A DNA stretch of 64,000 nucleotides from Legionella_C sp963803545 (GTDB lineage Bacteria > Pseudomonadota > Gammaproteobacteria > Legionellales > Legionellaceae): positions 1 to 64,000 of the forward strand of contig CAWDMX010000004.1 of the NCBI GenBank assembly GCA_963803545.1, given 5' to 3'. Of the stretch, positions 52,402 through 61,778 are shown piece after piece. The notes beneath the pieces were generated by a model, which saw nothing but the letters and a program-made list of their open reading frames with translations, did not search any database and was not told where the DNA came from. Every line of letters starts with the position of its first letter. Within the stretch, counting starts at the first letter, position 1. The position numbers were made by a program, and so were the translations under genes.

Positions 52402-54711
52402 ATGAAAAAAATTAGTAAAATTGTATGTAGTTTGTGTATTGGTGTTTTTGCCTACGCAATGCCCACCATCCCCGCGTACAGCTTTGTTGTGCAAAAAATT
52501 AAGGTGAACGGGCTAAAACGGGTAAGTTTAGGTACCGTGCTTAACTATTTACCAGTACAAATTGGTGAAGAAGTAGACGGGGACACCACGGGTGAAATAA
52601 TTCGAACCCTCTATGAAACGGGTTTTTTCCAAACGGTATCTCTTGACGAGCAAGGCAGCACCTTAGTTGTAAACGTAGTTGAGCGTGGAACTATAGGGAA
52701 AATTTCGGTCGTGGGTAATAAAGAAATACCGACCGATAAAATGAATGAGCTGCTAAAACAAATGGGCTTAGTTAAAGGTCAGGTTTTTCAACGCTCTTCG
52801 TTAGAGCGCGTGCAAAAAGAGCTAAAGCAAGCGTACACGGCTCGCGGTAAATACAACGCACAAATTGAAAGCCAACTAACAAACTTAACAGACAATAGGG
52901 TTGCAATAACGCTTACCATATCTGAAGGGCGTGTGTCACGCATACGAGAAATTAAGTTCATTGGTAATCATGATTTCTCAAGCAATGAATTAATGCCAGA
53001 AATGTCATTAGCAACCAGTGGTTTATTTACCTATTTTACAAAGAAAGATCAGTATTCCAAGGCTGAAATGGATGGTTCTCTCGAGGCCTTGCGTGCTTTT
53101 TACCTGGATAGGGGTTACTTAAAATTTGCTATTGTATCCTCACAAGTTATGCTTTCCCCCGATAAAAAAGATGTCTTTATAAACATTCATATCAATGAAG
53201 GACCGCAGTATAAATTTTCAGGTTATACCGTTACGGGCAGCACCGTACTCACGAAAGAAAAGATTAGTTCATTAATTTCCGTTAAATCCGGTCAGATTTT
53301 TTCGCGAAAAAAAGTCACGGAAAGTATATCGGCGCTAGGGTTAGCCTTAGGCGATAAGGGGTTTGGTTTTCCGGCAATTAATGCCGAACCGCAATTGGAT
53401 GAGAAAAATAAAACCGTATTTATTAATTTTGTAGTAGACCCAGGACGTCATGTGTACGTACGGCGTATTAATTTCAAAGGAAATACTAAAACCGCCGATT
53501 ACGCCTTGCGCAATGTTATTAGTCAGAATGAGGGTGGTTTGTTATCCCTGCATAATATTAAAGAATCCGAGCGTCAATTACGCCTGTTGGGCTATTTAAA
53601 AAATATTAATGTGAACACTATCCCCGTTCCTGGAACCAACAACCAAGTGGATTTAGATATTCAGGTTGAAGAGGCGCCATCCGCTGAGGCGTCGGCCTCC
53701 ATGGGTTATGGGACGAATGGGCCTCAAATACACGCGGCCTTTAACCAACATAATTTTATGGGTACAGGCCGTTCAGCCGGTATCAGTTTCAATACCAGTC
53801 GTTGGGGGCAGGAATACGCTTTTAATTACTACAATCCTTTTTATACAAAAAATGGCGTAGGTCGTGGAATTAACCTTTACTATCAAACCTTTGATCCAGA
53901 AAAATTGGACATTGCTAACTATTCTGCTGATAGAATTGGTGGTGATGTCAATTATAATTTTCGCCTTGGTGATAACAGTAGTCTACAAGCAGGTTTTGGT
54001 TATCAAGACTTAAATATTAAATCGGCGGGAACGGTGCAACAGGTACGTAACTTTGTAAATCTTTATGGGCCACATTTTGATGAAATACGCCTTACTGCGG
54101 GATTCAACCGTAACAGTTACGATCAGCTGCCGTACCCCACCAGCGGTATCAATCAACAGATTACAGCGCTGGTTGCTTTACCGGCGAACTCCGCATCATT
54201 GACCTATTATAAAGCCTCATACGCCGCCCACGCCTATCAACCCTTATTCAAAGGATTTATCCTGTCCGTTCTGGGAAATGTTGCTTACGGTAACGGTTTT
54301 AGTGGCGATAGTTTACCCTTTTTTGAAAACTATTACGCCGGCGGAATTGCGCAACCTGGTGGTCAGGTTCGTGGGTACGGAAGCTACTCGTTGGGGCCAA
54401 AGGATGCAGCAAATAACGCTTTAGGAGGCAATTTCTTGGCTAATGCTAGTGTCGGGCTTATTCTTCCTTATCCATTGAGCCGTGATAACTTGCGAACCTC
54501 TATTTTTGGCGACCTAGGAAATGTTTACGCCTACAATATTCCCGATACGTTACAGGGAACCGACTCCGGTCCGCTGCGCTATTCTGCAGGGGTATCCTTT
54601 GAATGGCGCTCTCCTTTTGGGCCCTTAGCATTTAGTATTGCCAAACCTTTAAATGAAGAACCCGGTGATGACAGTCAGTATTTCCAATTTACCTTATCAA
54701 CGGGATTTTAA
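52402..54711 (+). CDS. bamA: Outer-membrane assembly factor BamA
   Basis: 769 residues from ATG 52402, where a signal peptide begins (MKKISKIVCSLCIGVFAYA); upstream in-frame starts give an implausible N-terminus. Five POTRA domains (about 28-425; for example VNGLKRVSLGTVLNYLPVQI and VRRINFKGNTKTADYALRNV) precede the 16-strand barrel with the loop-6 motif VRGYGS and a terminal Phe. It is the central BAM insertase for outer-membrane proteins. Confidence 0.97.
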   Translation: MKKISKIVCSLCIGVFAYAMPTIPAYSFVVQKIKVNGLKRVSLGTVLNYLPVQIGEEVDGDTTGEIIRTLYETGFFQTVSLDEQGSTLVVNVVERGTIGKISVVGNKEIPTDKMNELLKQMGLVKGQVFQRSSLERVQKELKQAYTARGKYNAQIESQLTNLTDNRVAITLTISEGRVSRIREIKFIGNHDFSSNELMPEMSLATSGLFTYFTKKDQYSKAEMDGSLEALRAFYLDRGYLKFAIVSSQVMLSPDKKDVFINIHINEGPQYKFSGYTVTGSTVLTKEKISSLISVKSGQIFSRKKVTESISALGLALGDKGFGFPAINAEPQLDEKNKTVFINFVVDPGRHVYVRRINFKGNTKTADYALRNVISQNEGGLLSLHNIKESERQLRLLGYLKNINVNTIPVPGTNNQVDLDIQVEEAPSAEASASMGYGTNGPQIHAAFNQHNFMGTGRSAGISFNTSRWGQEYAFNYYNPFYTKNGVGRGINLYYQTFDPEKLDIANYSADRIGGDVNYNFRLGDNSSLQAGFGYQDLNIKSAGTVQQVRNFVNLYGPHFDEIRLTAGFNRNSYDQLPYPTSGINQQITALVALPANSASLTYYKASYAAHAYQPLFKGFILSVLGNVAYGNGFSGDSLPFFENYYAGGIAQPGGQVRGYGSYSLGPKDAANNALGGNFLANASVGLILPYPLSRDNLRTSIFGDLGNVYAYNIPDTLQGTDSGPLRYSAGVSFEWRSPFGPLAFSIAKPLNEEPGDDSQYFQFTLSTGF

Positions 54712-54784
54712 GTAAAGGTTCTTAATAATATCGTCACACACAATTAAGTGTGTTAGCATCGTTGTCTTTAAAAATAGGAGATTA

Positions 54785-55291
54785 GTGAAAATGCAAATTC
54801 GTGCTTTGGTAATGGGGCTTATTTTTTCGGCTTTTGTCATTAACGTCGTTCATGCCGACACAAAAATCGCGGTTGTCGACTTACAAAAAATTATGCAAAC
54901 TTCAACGCAAATGAAGTCTATTCAGAAAAAACTTGAACAACAATTCAAACCACGTCGGGATCAATTGGTTGCCTTGGAAGGTGGACTAAAAAAAGACATG
55001 GAAAAATTTAAGCGCGACAGTTCAATTTTTAGTCAATCGCAAAAGAAAGACCTTGAAAAAAAGATAGTAGCCACGCAGCAAAAATTTGAGCACGAAGGTC
55101 AGCAGTATCAGCAAGAGTTAAGCACGGCTCATAATGAGGCTATGGAAGCTTTGTACGCAAAAATACGTCAAAAAATTGCTACAATTGCGGAAAAAGATCA
55201 TTACAGTCTTGTGTTGCAAAAAGACGCAGCTCCTTTTAGTGCTGCAAGTTTAGATATCACAAGTTCAGTAATGGATAGCCTCGAGAAATAG
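54785..55291 (+). CDS. skp: Periplasmic chaperone Skp/OmpH
   Basis: 168 residues (or 166 from ATG 54791). Signal peptide (LVMGLIFSAFVINVVHA), then KIAVVDLQKIMQTSTQMKSI and a long charged coiled coil (about 60-130), the OmpH layout. It holds unfolded outer-membrane proteins for BamA. GGAG lies 4 bases from GTG 54785 and 10 from the ATG. A short ACACAC/GTGTGT stem (54736-54753) sits in the bamA-skp gap. Confidence 0.92.
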   Translation: MKMQIRALVMGLIFSAFVINVVHADTKIAVVDLQKIMQTSTQMKSIQKKLEQQFKPRRDQLVALEGGLKKDMEKFKRDSSIFSQSQKKDLEKKIVATQQKFEHEGQQYQQELSTAHNEAMEALYAKIRQKIATIAEKDHYSLVLQKDAAPFSAASLDITSSVMDSLEK

Positions 55292-55303
55292 TTGTCGCAC
55301 AGT

Positions 55304-55337
55304 GTGCTGTAGAAAGTGAAGTACGTTTTTACAGCAC
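55304..55337 (+). terminator. Stem after skp
   Basis: GTGCTGTA (55304-55311) and TACAGCAC (55330-55337) form an 8-bp stem with an 18-base loop containing GTTTTT, 12 bases after the skp stop. It may reduce read-through into fabZ. No U-tract follows. Confidence 0.3.
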
Positions 55338-55408
55338 CAAAATTGTAGTTGTCAATAACTTTGCATTCTTAAGAAATTATTTGAATTTAAAATCAATAGA
55401 GAACTTTT

Positions 55409-55861
55409 ATGAGTCAAGCAATAGATATAATAAGGATATTAGAATTAATACCTCATCGATATCCCTTTATCTTAGTTGATAAAGTTTCGGATTATAAAGT
55501 ACTGGATTATATTACCGCGACTAAGAATGTAACAATTAACGAGCCTTTTTTCCAAGGCCATTTCCCAAATAAACCGATTATGCCGGGCGTCATGATGCTT
55601 GAAGCACTTGCTCAAGCAAGCGCAATTTTATCCAATCTTTCACGGACGCCAAAAGAAGGATATGAGTTTAATTATTTTTTCGCAGGCATCAATAATGCGC
55701 GATTTAAGCAAGTGGTGGTTCCGGGCGATCAACTGCTTTTGGATGTTAAACTTACGGGACGTAAAGGTGATTTTTGGCTTCTCCATGGCGAGGTGTTTGT
55801 TGGAGAAAAATTAGCATGTTCCGCAGATTTAATGAGCGCAGCAAAGGAAGTTAAAAAGTGA
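55409..55861 (+). CDS. fabZ: 3-hydroxyacyl-ACP dehydratase FabZ
   Basis: 150 residues. Catalytic His in LIPHRYPFILVDKV and Glu in PGVMMLEALAQAS within FQGHFPNKPIMPGVM are the hot-dog fold signatures. It dehydrates hydroxyacyl-ACP in fatty acid synthesis. lpxD, which normally lies before it, is missing; lpxA overlaps its stop by four bases (GTGA). Confidence 0.97.
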   Translation: MSQAIDIIRILELIPHRYPFILVDKVSDYKVLDYITATKNVTINEPFFQGHFPNKPIMPGVMMLEALAQASAILSNLSRTPKEGYEFNYFFAGINNARFKQVVVPGDQLLLDVKLTGRKGDFWLLHGEVFVGEKLACSADLMSAAKEVKK

Positions 55862-56628
55862 TAGATGAAAGCGCAATTATCCATTCTTCCGCAAAAATTG
55901 CGGCGGGAGTGTCAATTGGACCAGGTAGCTATATCGGCGCGGATGTTGAGATTGGTGAGGGAACTTGGATTGGTCCTCATGTCGTAATACAGGGACCAAC
56001 AACCATTGGTAAAAATAATAAAATTTTTCAATTTGCGTCCGTTGGTGATGAGCCGCAAGACATTACATATAAAGGCGAACCTACCCGCCTTGAAATTGGT
56101 GATAATAATATTATTCGTGAATATTGCATGATTTCTCGCGGAACGGTTAAAGGCGGTGGGTTAACCAAGGTTGGCAACCATAATTTTCTGATGGCCTATG
56201 CGCATATTGGTCATGACTGTATGGTTGGCAATCATATCATCATGGTTAATTATTCTGCTTTATCGGGTCACGTAGTTTTAGAAGATTACGCCATAATCGG
56301 AGCCTACGCCGCTATTCATCAATTTTGTTTAGTAGGAGCCTATGCTTTTATTGCGCGCGCCACGTATGTAACAAAAGATGTTTTACCTTACGTTATGATC
56401 GCCGGGCATACTACCTCGGCCTGTGGCATTAACACCGTAGGTTTACGCCGCCGCGGCTTTTCTTCAGAAGCGATTGATACGCTTCGACGTGCTTATAAAA
56501 TAATCTTTCGAAAAGGTTTCACTGTTCAGCAAGCGCTGGAAGCCTTAGAGCAGATGTTGGACGAATGTGTTGAAATAACACCCATCATTGCGGCACTTAA
56601 AAGCTCGACTCGGGGAATTGTTCGCTAA
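55858..56628 (+). CDS. lpxA: UDP-N-acetylglucosamine acyltransferase LpxA
   Basis: 256 residues from GTG 55858. Left-handed beta-helix of hexapeptide repeats (IHSSAKIAAGVSIGPGSYIG), the catalytic His in MAYAHIGHDCMVGNH, and a helical C-terminus. It performs the first step of lipid A synthesis, so the cell makes LPS. lpxB does not follow; a stem AAGCTAAC/GTTAGCTT (56649-56656 and 56691-56698) and serS come next. Confidence 0.97.
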   Translation: MIDESAIIHSSAKIAAGVSIGPGSYIGADVEIGEGTWIGPHVVIQGPTTIGKNNKIFQFASVGDEPQDITYKGEPTRLEIGDNNIIREYCMISRGTVKGGGLTKVGNHNFLMAYAHIGHDCMVGNHIIMVNYSALSGHVVLEDYAIIGAYAAIHQFCLVGAYAFIARATYVTKDVLPYVMIAGHTTSACGINTVGLRRRGFSSEAIDTLRRAYKIIFRKGFTVQQALEALEQMLDECVEITPIIAALKSSTRGIVR

Positions 56629-56763
56629 ATTGTACGTTGAAACGTGCAAAGCTAACGCGTTATTTCGATTGCATCTGGAAACATCACGTTGTTAGCTTGA
56701 ACAAGCCTTGATGTTACGGCTATAAATCGCTTTCTTAGATTTTCATTGTACGAGGCTTTATTG

Positions 56764-58044
56764 ATGTTGCACGCACAGTTATTACGTGATTCGCCTAAAC
56801 TAATTGCGGAACACTTATTGAAAAGAGGGTTCGAATTTGATGTGACGTATTTTCTTTCTTTAGAGGAAAAGCGGAAAAAATTGCAAGTTTCGACTCAAGA
56901 TTTACAAAATAAGCGTAATATCAGCTCCAAAGCTATAGGTCTTGCAAAAGCACGCGGTGAAGATATTGGTCCTTTAAAAGACGCGGTTGATACGATTAAC
57001 GCAACGCTTGTCCAACAAAAAGAGTCTTTAACCCTGGTATTGGACGAGTTAGAAAACCTGTTATTAAGTTTACCCAATATTCCCCATTCGTCGGTGCCAA
57101 TTGGCAAAAACGAGGCAGACAATGTGGAGGTACGAACCTGGGGCCAGGTTCCCAGCTTTAATTTCGCGGTAAAATCGCACGACGAACTTGGTGAAGCTCT
57201 CGGACAACTTGATTTTGCAACGGCCGTTAAGATTGCAGGCAGTCGTTTTGTGGTTATGAAGCGCGACCTGGTGCAAATGCATCGCGCACTAATTCAGTTT
57301 ATGTTAGACACACACAGCGAGGAAAATGGCTATACTGAAATTTACGTTCCCTATATCGTCAACGCCGACAGCCTATACGGCACGGGACAATTGCCTAAAT
57401 TTGAAGAGGATCTGTTTAAAATTTCCGGTGAGCAGCCCTTGTATCTGACTTCAACCGCTGAAATTCCCGTAACCAATACCGTTCGCGATACTATAATGAC
57501 TGCGGCACAATTACCCATTCGCTACGTTTGCCACTCGCCTTGTTTTCGCAGTGAAGCCGGTTCTTATGGGCGTGATACAAAAGGGATTATTAGGCAGCAT
57601 CAGTTTGAAAAGGTTGAGTTGGTGTGGATAACGACTCCAGAACAGTCCTACGACGCCTTAGAAAAGCTTACCTGCGATGCGGAAACAATTTTAAAAAAAT
57701 TAAACCTAGCCTACCGTGTAATTACGCTTTGCACGGGTGATATGGGCAGTAGTGCTGCAAAAACCTATGATATTGAGGTTTGGCTGCCCAGCCAAAACAC
57801 CTATCGAGAAATTTCATCGTGCTCCAATATGGAAGCTTTCCAAGCTCGACGATTACACGCTCGCTACCGTAATGATGCTTCGGACTCCATTGAGCCCGTA
57901 CACACACTCAATGGATCGGGGCTAGCGGTAGGACGTACGTTGGTTGCTATAATGGAGAATTATCAAGATGCAGAAGGGAATATTCGCGTGCCTGATGTTT
58001 TACAACCTTATATGAAAGGTAAAAAGCTTATCAAGTGTTCTTGA
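56764..58044 (+). CDS. serS: Seryl-tRNA synthetase
   Basis: 426 residues from ATG 56764 (MLHAQLLRDSPKLIAEHL), the family-typical start. N-terminal coiled-coil arm (about 25-110), class II motif 2 FRSEAGSYGRDTKGIIRQHQ and motif 3 LNGSGLAVGRTLVAIMENYQ. It charges tRNA-Ser. Confidence 0.97.
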   Translation: MLHAQLLRDSPKLIAEHLLKRGFEFDVTYFLSLEEKRKKLQVSTQDLQNKRNISSKAIGLAKARGEDIGPLKDAVDTINATLVQQKESLTLVLDELENLLLSLPNIPHSSVPIGKNEADNVEVRTWGQVPSFNFAVKSHDELGEALGQLDFATAVKIAGSRFVVMKRDLVQMHRALIQFMLDTHSEENGYTEIYVPYIVNADSLYGTGQLPKFEEDLFKISGEQPLYLTSTAEIPVTNTVRDTIMTAAQLPIRYVCHSPCFRSEAGSYGRDTKGIIRQHQFEKVELVWITTPEQSYDALEKLTCDAETILKKLNLAYRVITLCTGDMGSSAAKTYDIEVWLPSQNTYREISSCSNMEAFQARRLHARYRNDASDSIEPVHTLNGSGLAVGRTLVAIMENYQDAEGNIRVPDVLQPYMKGKKLIKCS

Positions 58045-58058
58045 AAATCTGTTGCATC

Positions 58059-58146
58059 TTCACCAATACAAGTCCGCGGGCGCAGGTCTTTTGAAAAAAT
58101 AAAACGCTGGGTTTTGTTTTTAAAAGACCTGCGCTCCTTCGGTGAA
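58059..58146. repeat. Large intergenic inverted repeat between serS and adh
   Basis: GCGCAGGTCTTTT (58080-58092) pairs exactly with AAAAGACCTGCGC (58122-58134), and TTCACC (58059-58064) pairs with GGTGAA (58141-58146) outside it. It starts 15 bases after serS. It may act as the serS terminator or be a dispersed palindromic element. The remaining bases to 58295 show no gene. Confidence 0.55.
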
Positions 58147-58295
58147 TCACCGCTCAATAATTGCAATCTAAATTTTTTGTAATGTTCGGCTATCGTCGAC
58201 TGTAGTTAATAGAGTTACGGTCGCCTAATTCGTAACAATCAATACAATCAACGTTTTTGTACTGCAGAACCCCAATATTTATAAAAGGAATTATT

Positions 58296-59357
58296 ATGAC
58301 AATTAAAGCCAATGGGTATGCGGCTTATTCAAGCAACACTCTCTTAGAGCCCTTTAATTTTGAGCGCCGAACGCCCCGTGCTCACGATGTGGTTATTGAT
58401 ATTCTTTATTGTGGTGTGTGCCACTCTGATATTCATTGCGCTCGTAATGAGTGGGCGGGGTCGCAGTACCCCTTAGTGCCCGGCCATGAAATTATCGGCC
58501 GGGTAGTGGATGCTGGAGATGCGGTTCGTAATTATAAACGGGGCGATATTGTAGGTGTTGGTTGTATGGTTGATAGCTGTCAGCACTGCAACTCCTGTGC
58601 CGAGGGCTTACAACAGTACTGCGATAAAGGATTTACCGGCACCTATAATGGTCGAGATACTATTGGCGGAACGGACTATAAAACCACTTTTGGTGGCTAC
58701 TCCACGGTGATTGTTGTTGATGAGCAATTTGTGCTTCGAATCCCCCCCACTCTTGATATAGCCCGTGCCGCACCGCTGCTGTGCGCCGGTATTACGACCT
58801 ATTCTCCTTTGAAATATTGGCGGGTGGGCGCAGGACAAAAAGTTGGAATTATTGGTTTAGGTGGCCTGGGTCATATGGGCGTAAAATTTGCTAGCGCCAT
58901 GGGCGCAGACGTAGTCGTACTCACAAGTTCTCCAGAAAAATCCAGCGACGCCCGCAAGTTAGGCGCTAAAGAAGTCTTAGTTTCAACGGATACCAACGCT
59001 ATGAGCGCAGCGCAAAACAGCTTTGATTTTTTGCTTAACACGATTCCTGTTGGGCATAATATCAACCCTTATATGGCGTTGCTAAAACGCGACGCAACGA
59101 TGGTTATTGTGGGCGCGTTAGAATCGTTAACGCAGATGCATGGGGCGCCTTTTATCGTACGCCGGCGAAAAATGGCGGGTTCGCTAATAGGGGGCATTCC
59201 AGAGACGCAAGAAATGCTTGATTTTTGTGGTAAGCACGGTATTGCTTGTGATGTTGAACAAATAACCATTCAGGATATTAATTTAGCTTTTGACAGAACC
59301 GTTAAAGCGGATGTTAAGTACCGATTTGTAATTGATATGGCCTCGCTTAAAAGTTAA
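58296..59357 (+). CDS. Zinc-dependent alcohol dehydrogenase (YahK/CAD type)
   Basis: 353 residues from ATG 58296, with AAAAGGA 7 bases upstream. Catalytic zinc ligands in CGVCHSDIHCARNEW and PGHEIIGRVVDAG; the structural zinc cluster in CQHCNSCAEGLQQYC; the nucleotide-binding GIIGLGGLGHMGVKFASAM. This is the NADP-dependent aldehyde reductase/cinnamyl-alcohol dehydrogenase branch. The physiological substrate is unknown. It is monocistronic; 208 bases with no gene follow. Confidence 0.9.
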   Translation: MTIKANGYAAYSSNTLLEPFNFERRTPRAHDVVIDILYCGVCHSDIHCARNEWAGSQYPLVPGHEIIGRVVDAGDAVRNYKRGDIVGVGCMVDSCQHCNSCAEGLQQYCDKGFTGTYNGRDTIGGTDYKTTFGGYSTVIVVDEQFVLRIPPTLDIARAAPLLCAGITTYSPLKYWRVGAGQKVGIIGLGGLGHMGVKFASAMGADVVVLTSSPEKSSDARKLGAKEVLVSTDTNAMSAAQNSFDFLLNTIPVGHNINPYMALLKRDATMVIVGALESLTQMHGAPFIVRRRKMAGSLIGGIPETQEMLDFCGKHGIACDVEQITIQDINLAFDRTVKADVKYRFVIDMASLKS

Positions 59358-59565
59358 AAAACGACTTAGAATGGCGTTAAAAAGTGATAGAAAAGTGTTT
59401 GTTAATGCCACGCTGGTATAGGCGCACTTAAAACGCTGATTTTGCGACGGCGCATACAAACGGTATCTAAATTTTTAGGAGCCTGCTAAACGCGCGCCTT
59501 TAACGTCGAACCATTGCTAAATTTGGCCTGACCAAATTCAAGGCCTACGCCATAGGTCTCAGGCG

Positions 59566-61635
59566 TTAGCCCTTTAAGTAATGCTCGTAATCCCCAAGCC
59601 AACGAACGGTTATTTCTTTGGCTCGGTTTTTATCGTTCTCATAAAGCTGCTTGGCATGGGTCGTAATAAGAGGCAGTAAATGCTGGTCTCGTTGTAAATC
59701 GGCAATTTTAAAGGGACGGTAACCGGTTTGTTTGGTTCCTAAAATTTCACCAGAACCGCGCAGTTGTAAATCTTTTTCAGCAATAACAAAGCCATCGCTT
59801 GTTGCTCGCATGACCTGCAAGCGCTCTCGTGCCATAGAGGATAATGGTGTTTGATACAGTAATAAGCAATGCGACTGAGCGCTGCCACGACCCACGCGAC
59901 CGCGCAGCTGATGCAGTTGCGACAATCCTAAGCGTTCGGCGTTTTCAACAATCATCACACTCGCATTTGGCACATCCACGCCAACCTCAATCACGGTCGT
60001 TGCCACTAAGAGGTTTATGTCCTTTTGTTTAAAGGCAAGCATTGTCTCTTCTTTTTCCCGGCTTTTCATCCGTCCATGAATCAAACCTACGCGATAGTTA
60101 CTCAGAAGCGCCTGCAATGTTTCGGCGGTGAGGGTTGCCGCCGCGCACTCAAGCTTTTCTGATTCTTCAATCAAAGGGCAGACCCAATACACCTGACACC
60201 CTTCGGCTAAGGACTGCTTTAATCGTTCAATAATAGGCTCCCGTTTAGCTTGCGCCAAAACCACCGTGTTTACAGGTGTACGCCCTGGAGGCAGTTGATC
60301 TATAGTGGATAGATCTAAATGCGCAAATTGGGTCATTGCGAGGCTTCGAGGAATGGGTGTTGCGGTCATGAGCAATTGGTGAGCGCTGTGCATTGCGGAC
60401 GATTTTTGTTGCAATTGAATCCGTTGCTCCACCCCAAAACGGTGTTGCTCATCAATAATACTCAGGCCTAGGTTGTGGAAGGTCACGCCCGCTTGAAACA
60501 GCGCATGAGTACCAATAATTAGATGGCACTCATTGGCCGCTAAAAGCCGAAGCGTCTCTCGTTTTTCTTTAGCTTTCATTTGCCCACTTAACCGGCAACA
60601 AACAAGGTGTAACGGCGCAAGCCAACGCTGCATATTGATAAAGTGTTGTTCGGTTAATAAATCAGTTGGGGCCATAAACGCCACTTGAAATCCCGCATTA
60701 ATAGCTTGTAATGCGGCAATGGTCGCGACGACGGTTTTTCCACAACCTACATCACCCTGAACCAAACGCAGCATCGGTTTCGTTTTTTGCAGGTCACGGC
60801 TAATTTCGTGACTAACCCGCTGCTGGGCCTGCGTTAGAGGGAAGGGTAATTGTGCTAAATAGCGCTGCAACAACGCGTCATTGAACGGCATCGCAGCGGC
60901 TTGGTGGGTTGACAAGTGCTCGCGTGCAAACTGCATGCTTAATCGCTGCGCTAGCAGCTCATCAAACGCAAGTCGTTGATAGGCCGGATGCTGCCCCCCC
61001 TCAAGTGTTGCAAGAGCCAACGACGGGGGGGGGTTGTGCAACAAGGCTAAGGCGTCGGCAAAAACTGGAAAATTTAACTGGTGCAAAGCGGATTGACTGA
61101 GCCACTCCATTTCTCGTAAAAGTGGTTTAAATCGATTTAAGGCAAGTTTTATTATTTGACGAAGACGATTTTGAGTAAGGCCTTCGGTAAGGGCGTAAAT
61201 AGGGGTTAAATTTTCCTCCATAGTTACGGTATTTTCATGGTCTAAGAGCGTATATTCTGGATGAATAATTTCTATTTGGTTTGCAAACACTCGAATTTCG
61301 CCAAAAGCGCGCAGCCATGTATTGGGGCTAAGCTTTGTAATTTGGTCCGCATTAAAATGAAAAAACCGCAGACGAACCACCCCGGTTTTATCTTCAACAT
61401 AGCAATGCAACATCCGTTTCGTGCCATGGGTAACTTCCGTTTTAACAATCGTGCCGCTAATTACCGCGTACTCGCGATCGCGGGTGTGTTTAATAGGGGT
61501 AATGCGGGTTCTGTCTTGATAGCGATAAGGAAGATGTAAAAGCAAATCGGCGTTGGTTTTAATGCCGCACTTTAGTAATTTTTTTAATAAAACAGGTCCA
61601 ACACCCGGAAGTATTTCACAAGATTGGTACAGCAC
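59566..61635 (-). CDS. recG: ATP-dependent DNA helicase RecG
   Basis: 689 residues if GTG 61635 is used, matching the family length and avoiding overlap with the next gene; the frame is open to 61752. Wedge/OB domain (about 20-160), Walker A in VQGDVGCGKTVVATIAALQA, motif II DEQHRFGVEQR, motif III TATPIP, and GRVGRGSAQSHCLLLYQT. It remodels stalled forks. It has a run of nine C (coding strand, 61025-61033) and a run of seven G (60994-61000), which could be slippage-prone. Confidence 0.95.
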   Translation of the reverse strand: MLYQSCEILPGVGPVLLKKLLKCGIKTNADLLLHLPYRYQDRTRITPIKHTRDREYAVISGTIVKTEVTHGTKRMLHCYVEDKTGVVRLRFFHFNADQITKLSPNTWLRAFGEIRVFANQIEIIHPEYTLLDHENTVTMEENLTPIYALTEGLTQNRLRQIIKLALNRFKPLLREMEWLSQSALHQLNFPVFADALALLHNPPPSLALATLEGGQHPAYQRLAFDELLAQRLSMQFAREHLSTHQAAAMPFNDALLQRYLAQLPFPLTQAQQRVSHEISRDLQKTKPMLRLVQGDVGCGKTVVATIAALQAINAGFQVAFMAPTDLLTEQHFINMQRWLAPLHLVCCRLSGQMKAKEKRETLRLLAANECHLIIGTHALFQAGVTFHNLGLSIIDEQHRFGVEQRIQLQQKSSAMHSAHQLLMTATPIPRSLAMTQFAHLDLSTIDQLPPGRTPVNTVVLAQAKREPIIERLKQSLAEGCQVYWVCPLIEESEKLECAAATLTAETLQALLSNYRVGLIHGRMKSREKEETMLAFKQKDINLLVATTVIEVGVDVPNASVMIVENAERLGLSQLHQLRGRVGRGSAQSHCLLLYQTPLSSMARERLQVMRATSDGFVIAEKDLQLRGSGEILGTKQTGYRPFKIADLQRDQHLLPLITTHAKQLYENDKNRAKEITVRWLGDYEHYLKG

Positions 61636-61778
61636 GATATGATATACTCCATTAAATTTTAAGGGCGTAGTTGGATGCTTAACGGAAATTTCATTAAAAT
61701 CACAACCCGTCATTTTATGGCGCGTTTTGCTAATGTCAATCGATGATAACAAATCCGAATACTAGAAGGAGTTTTCAA

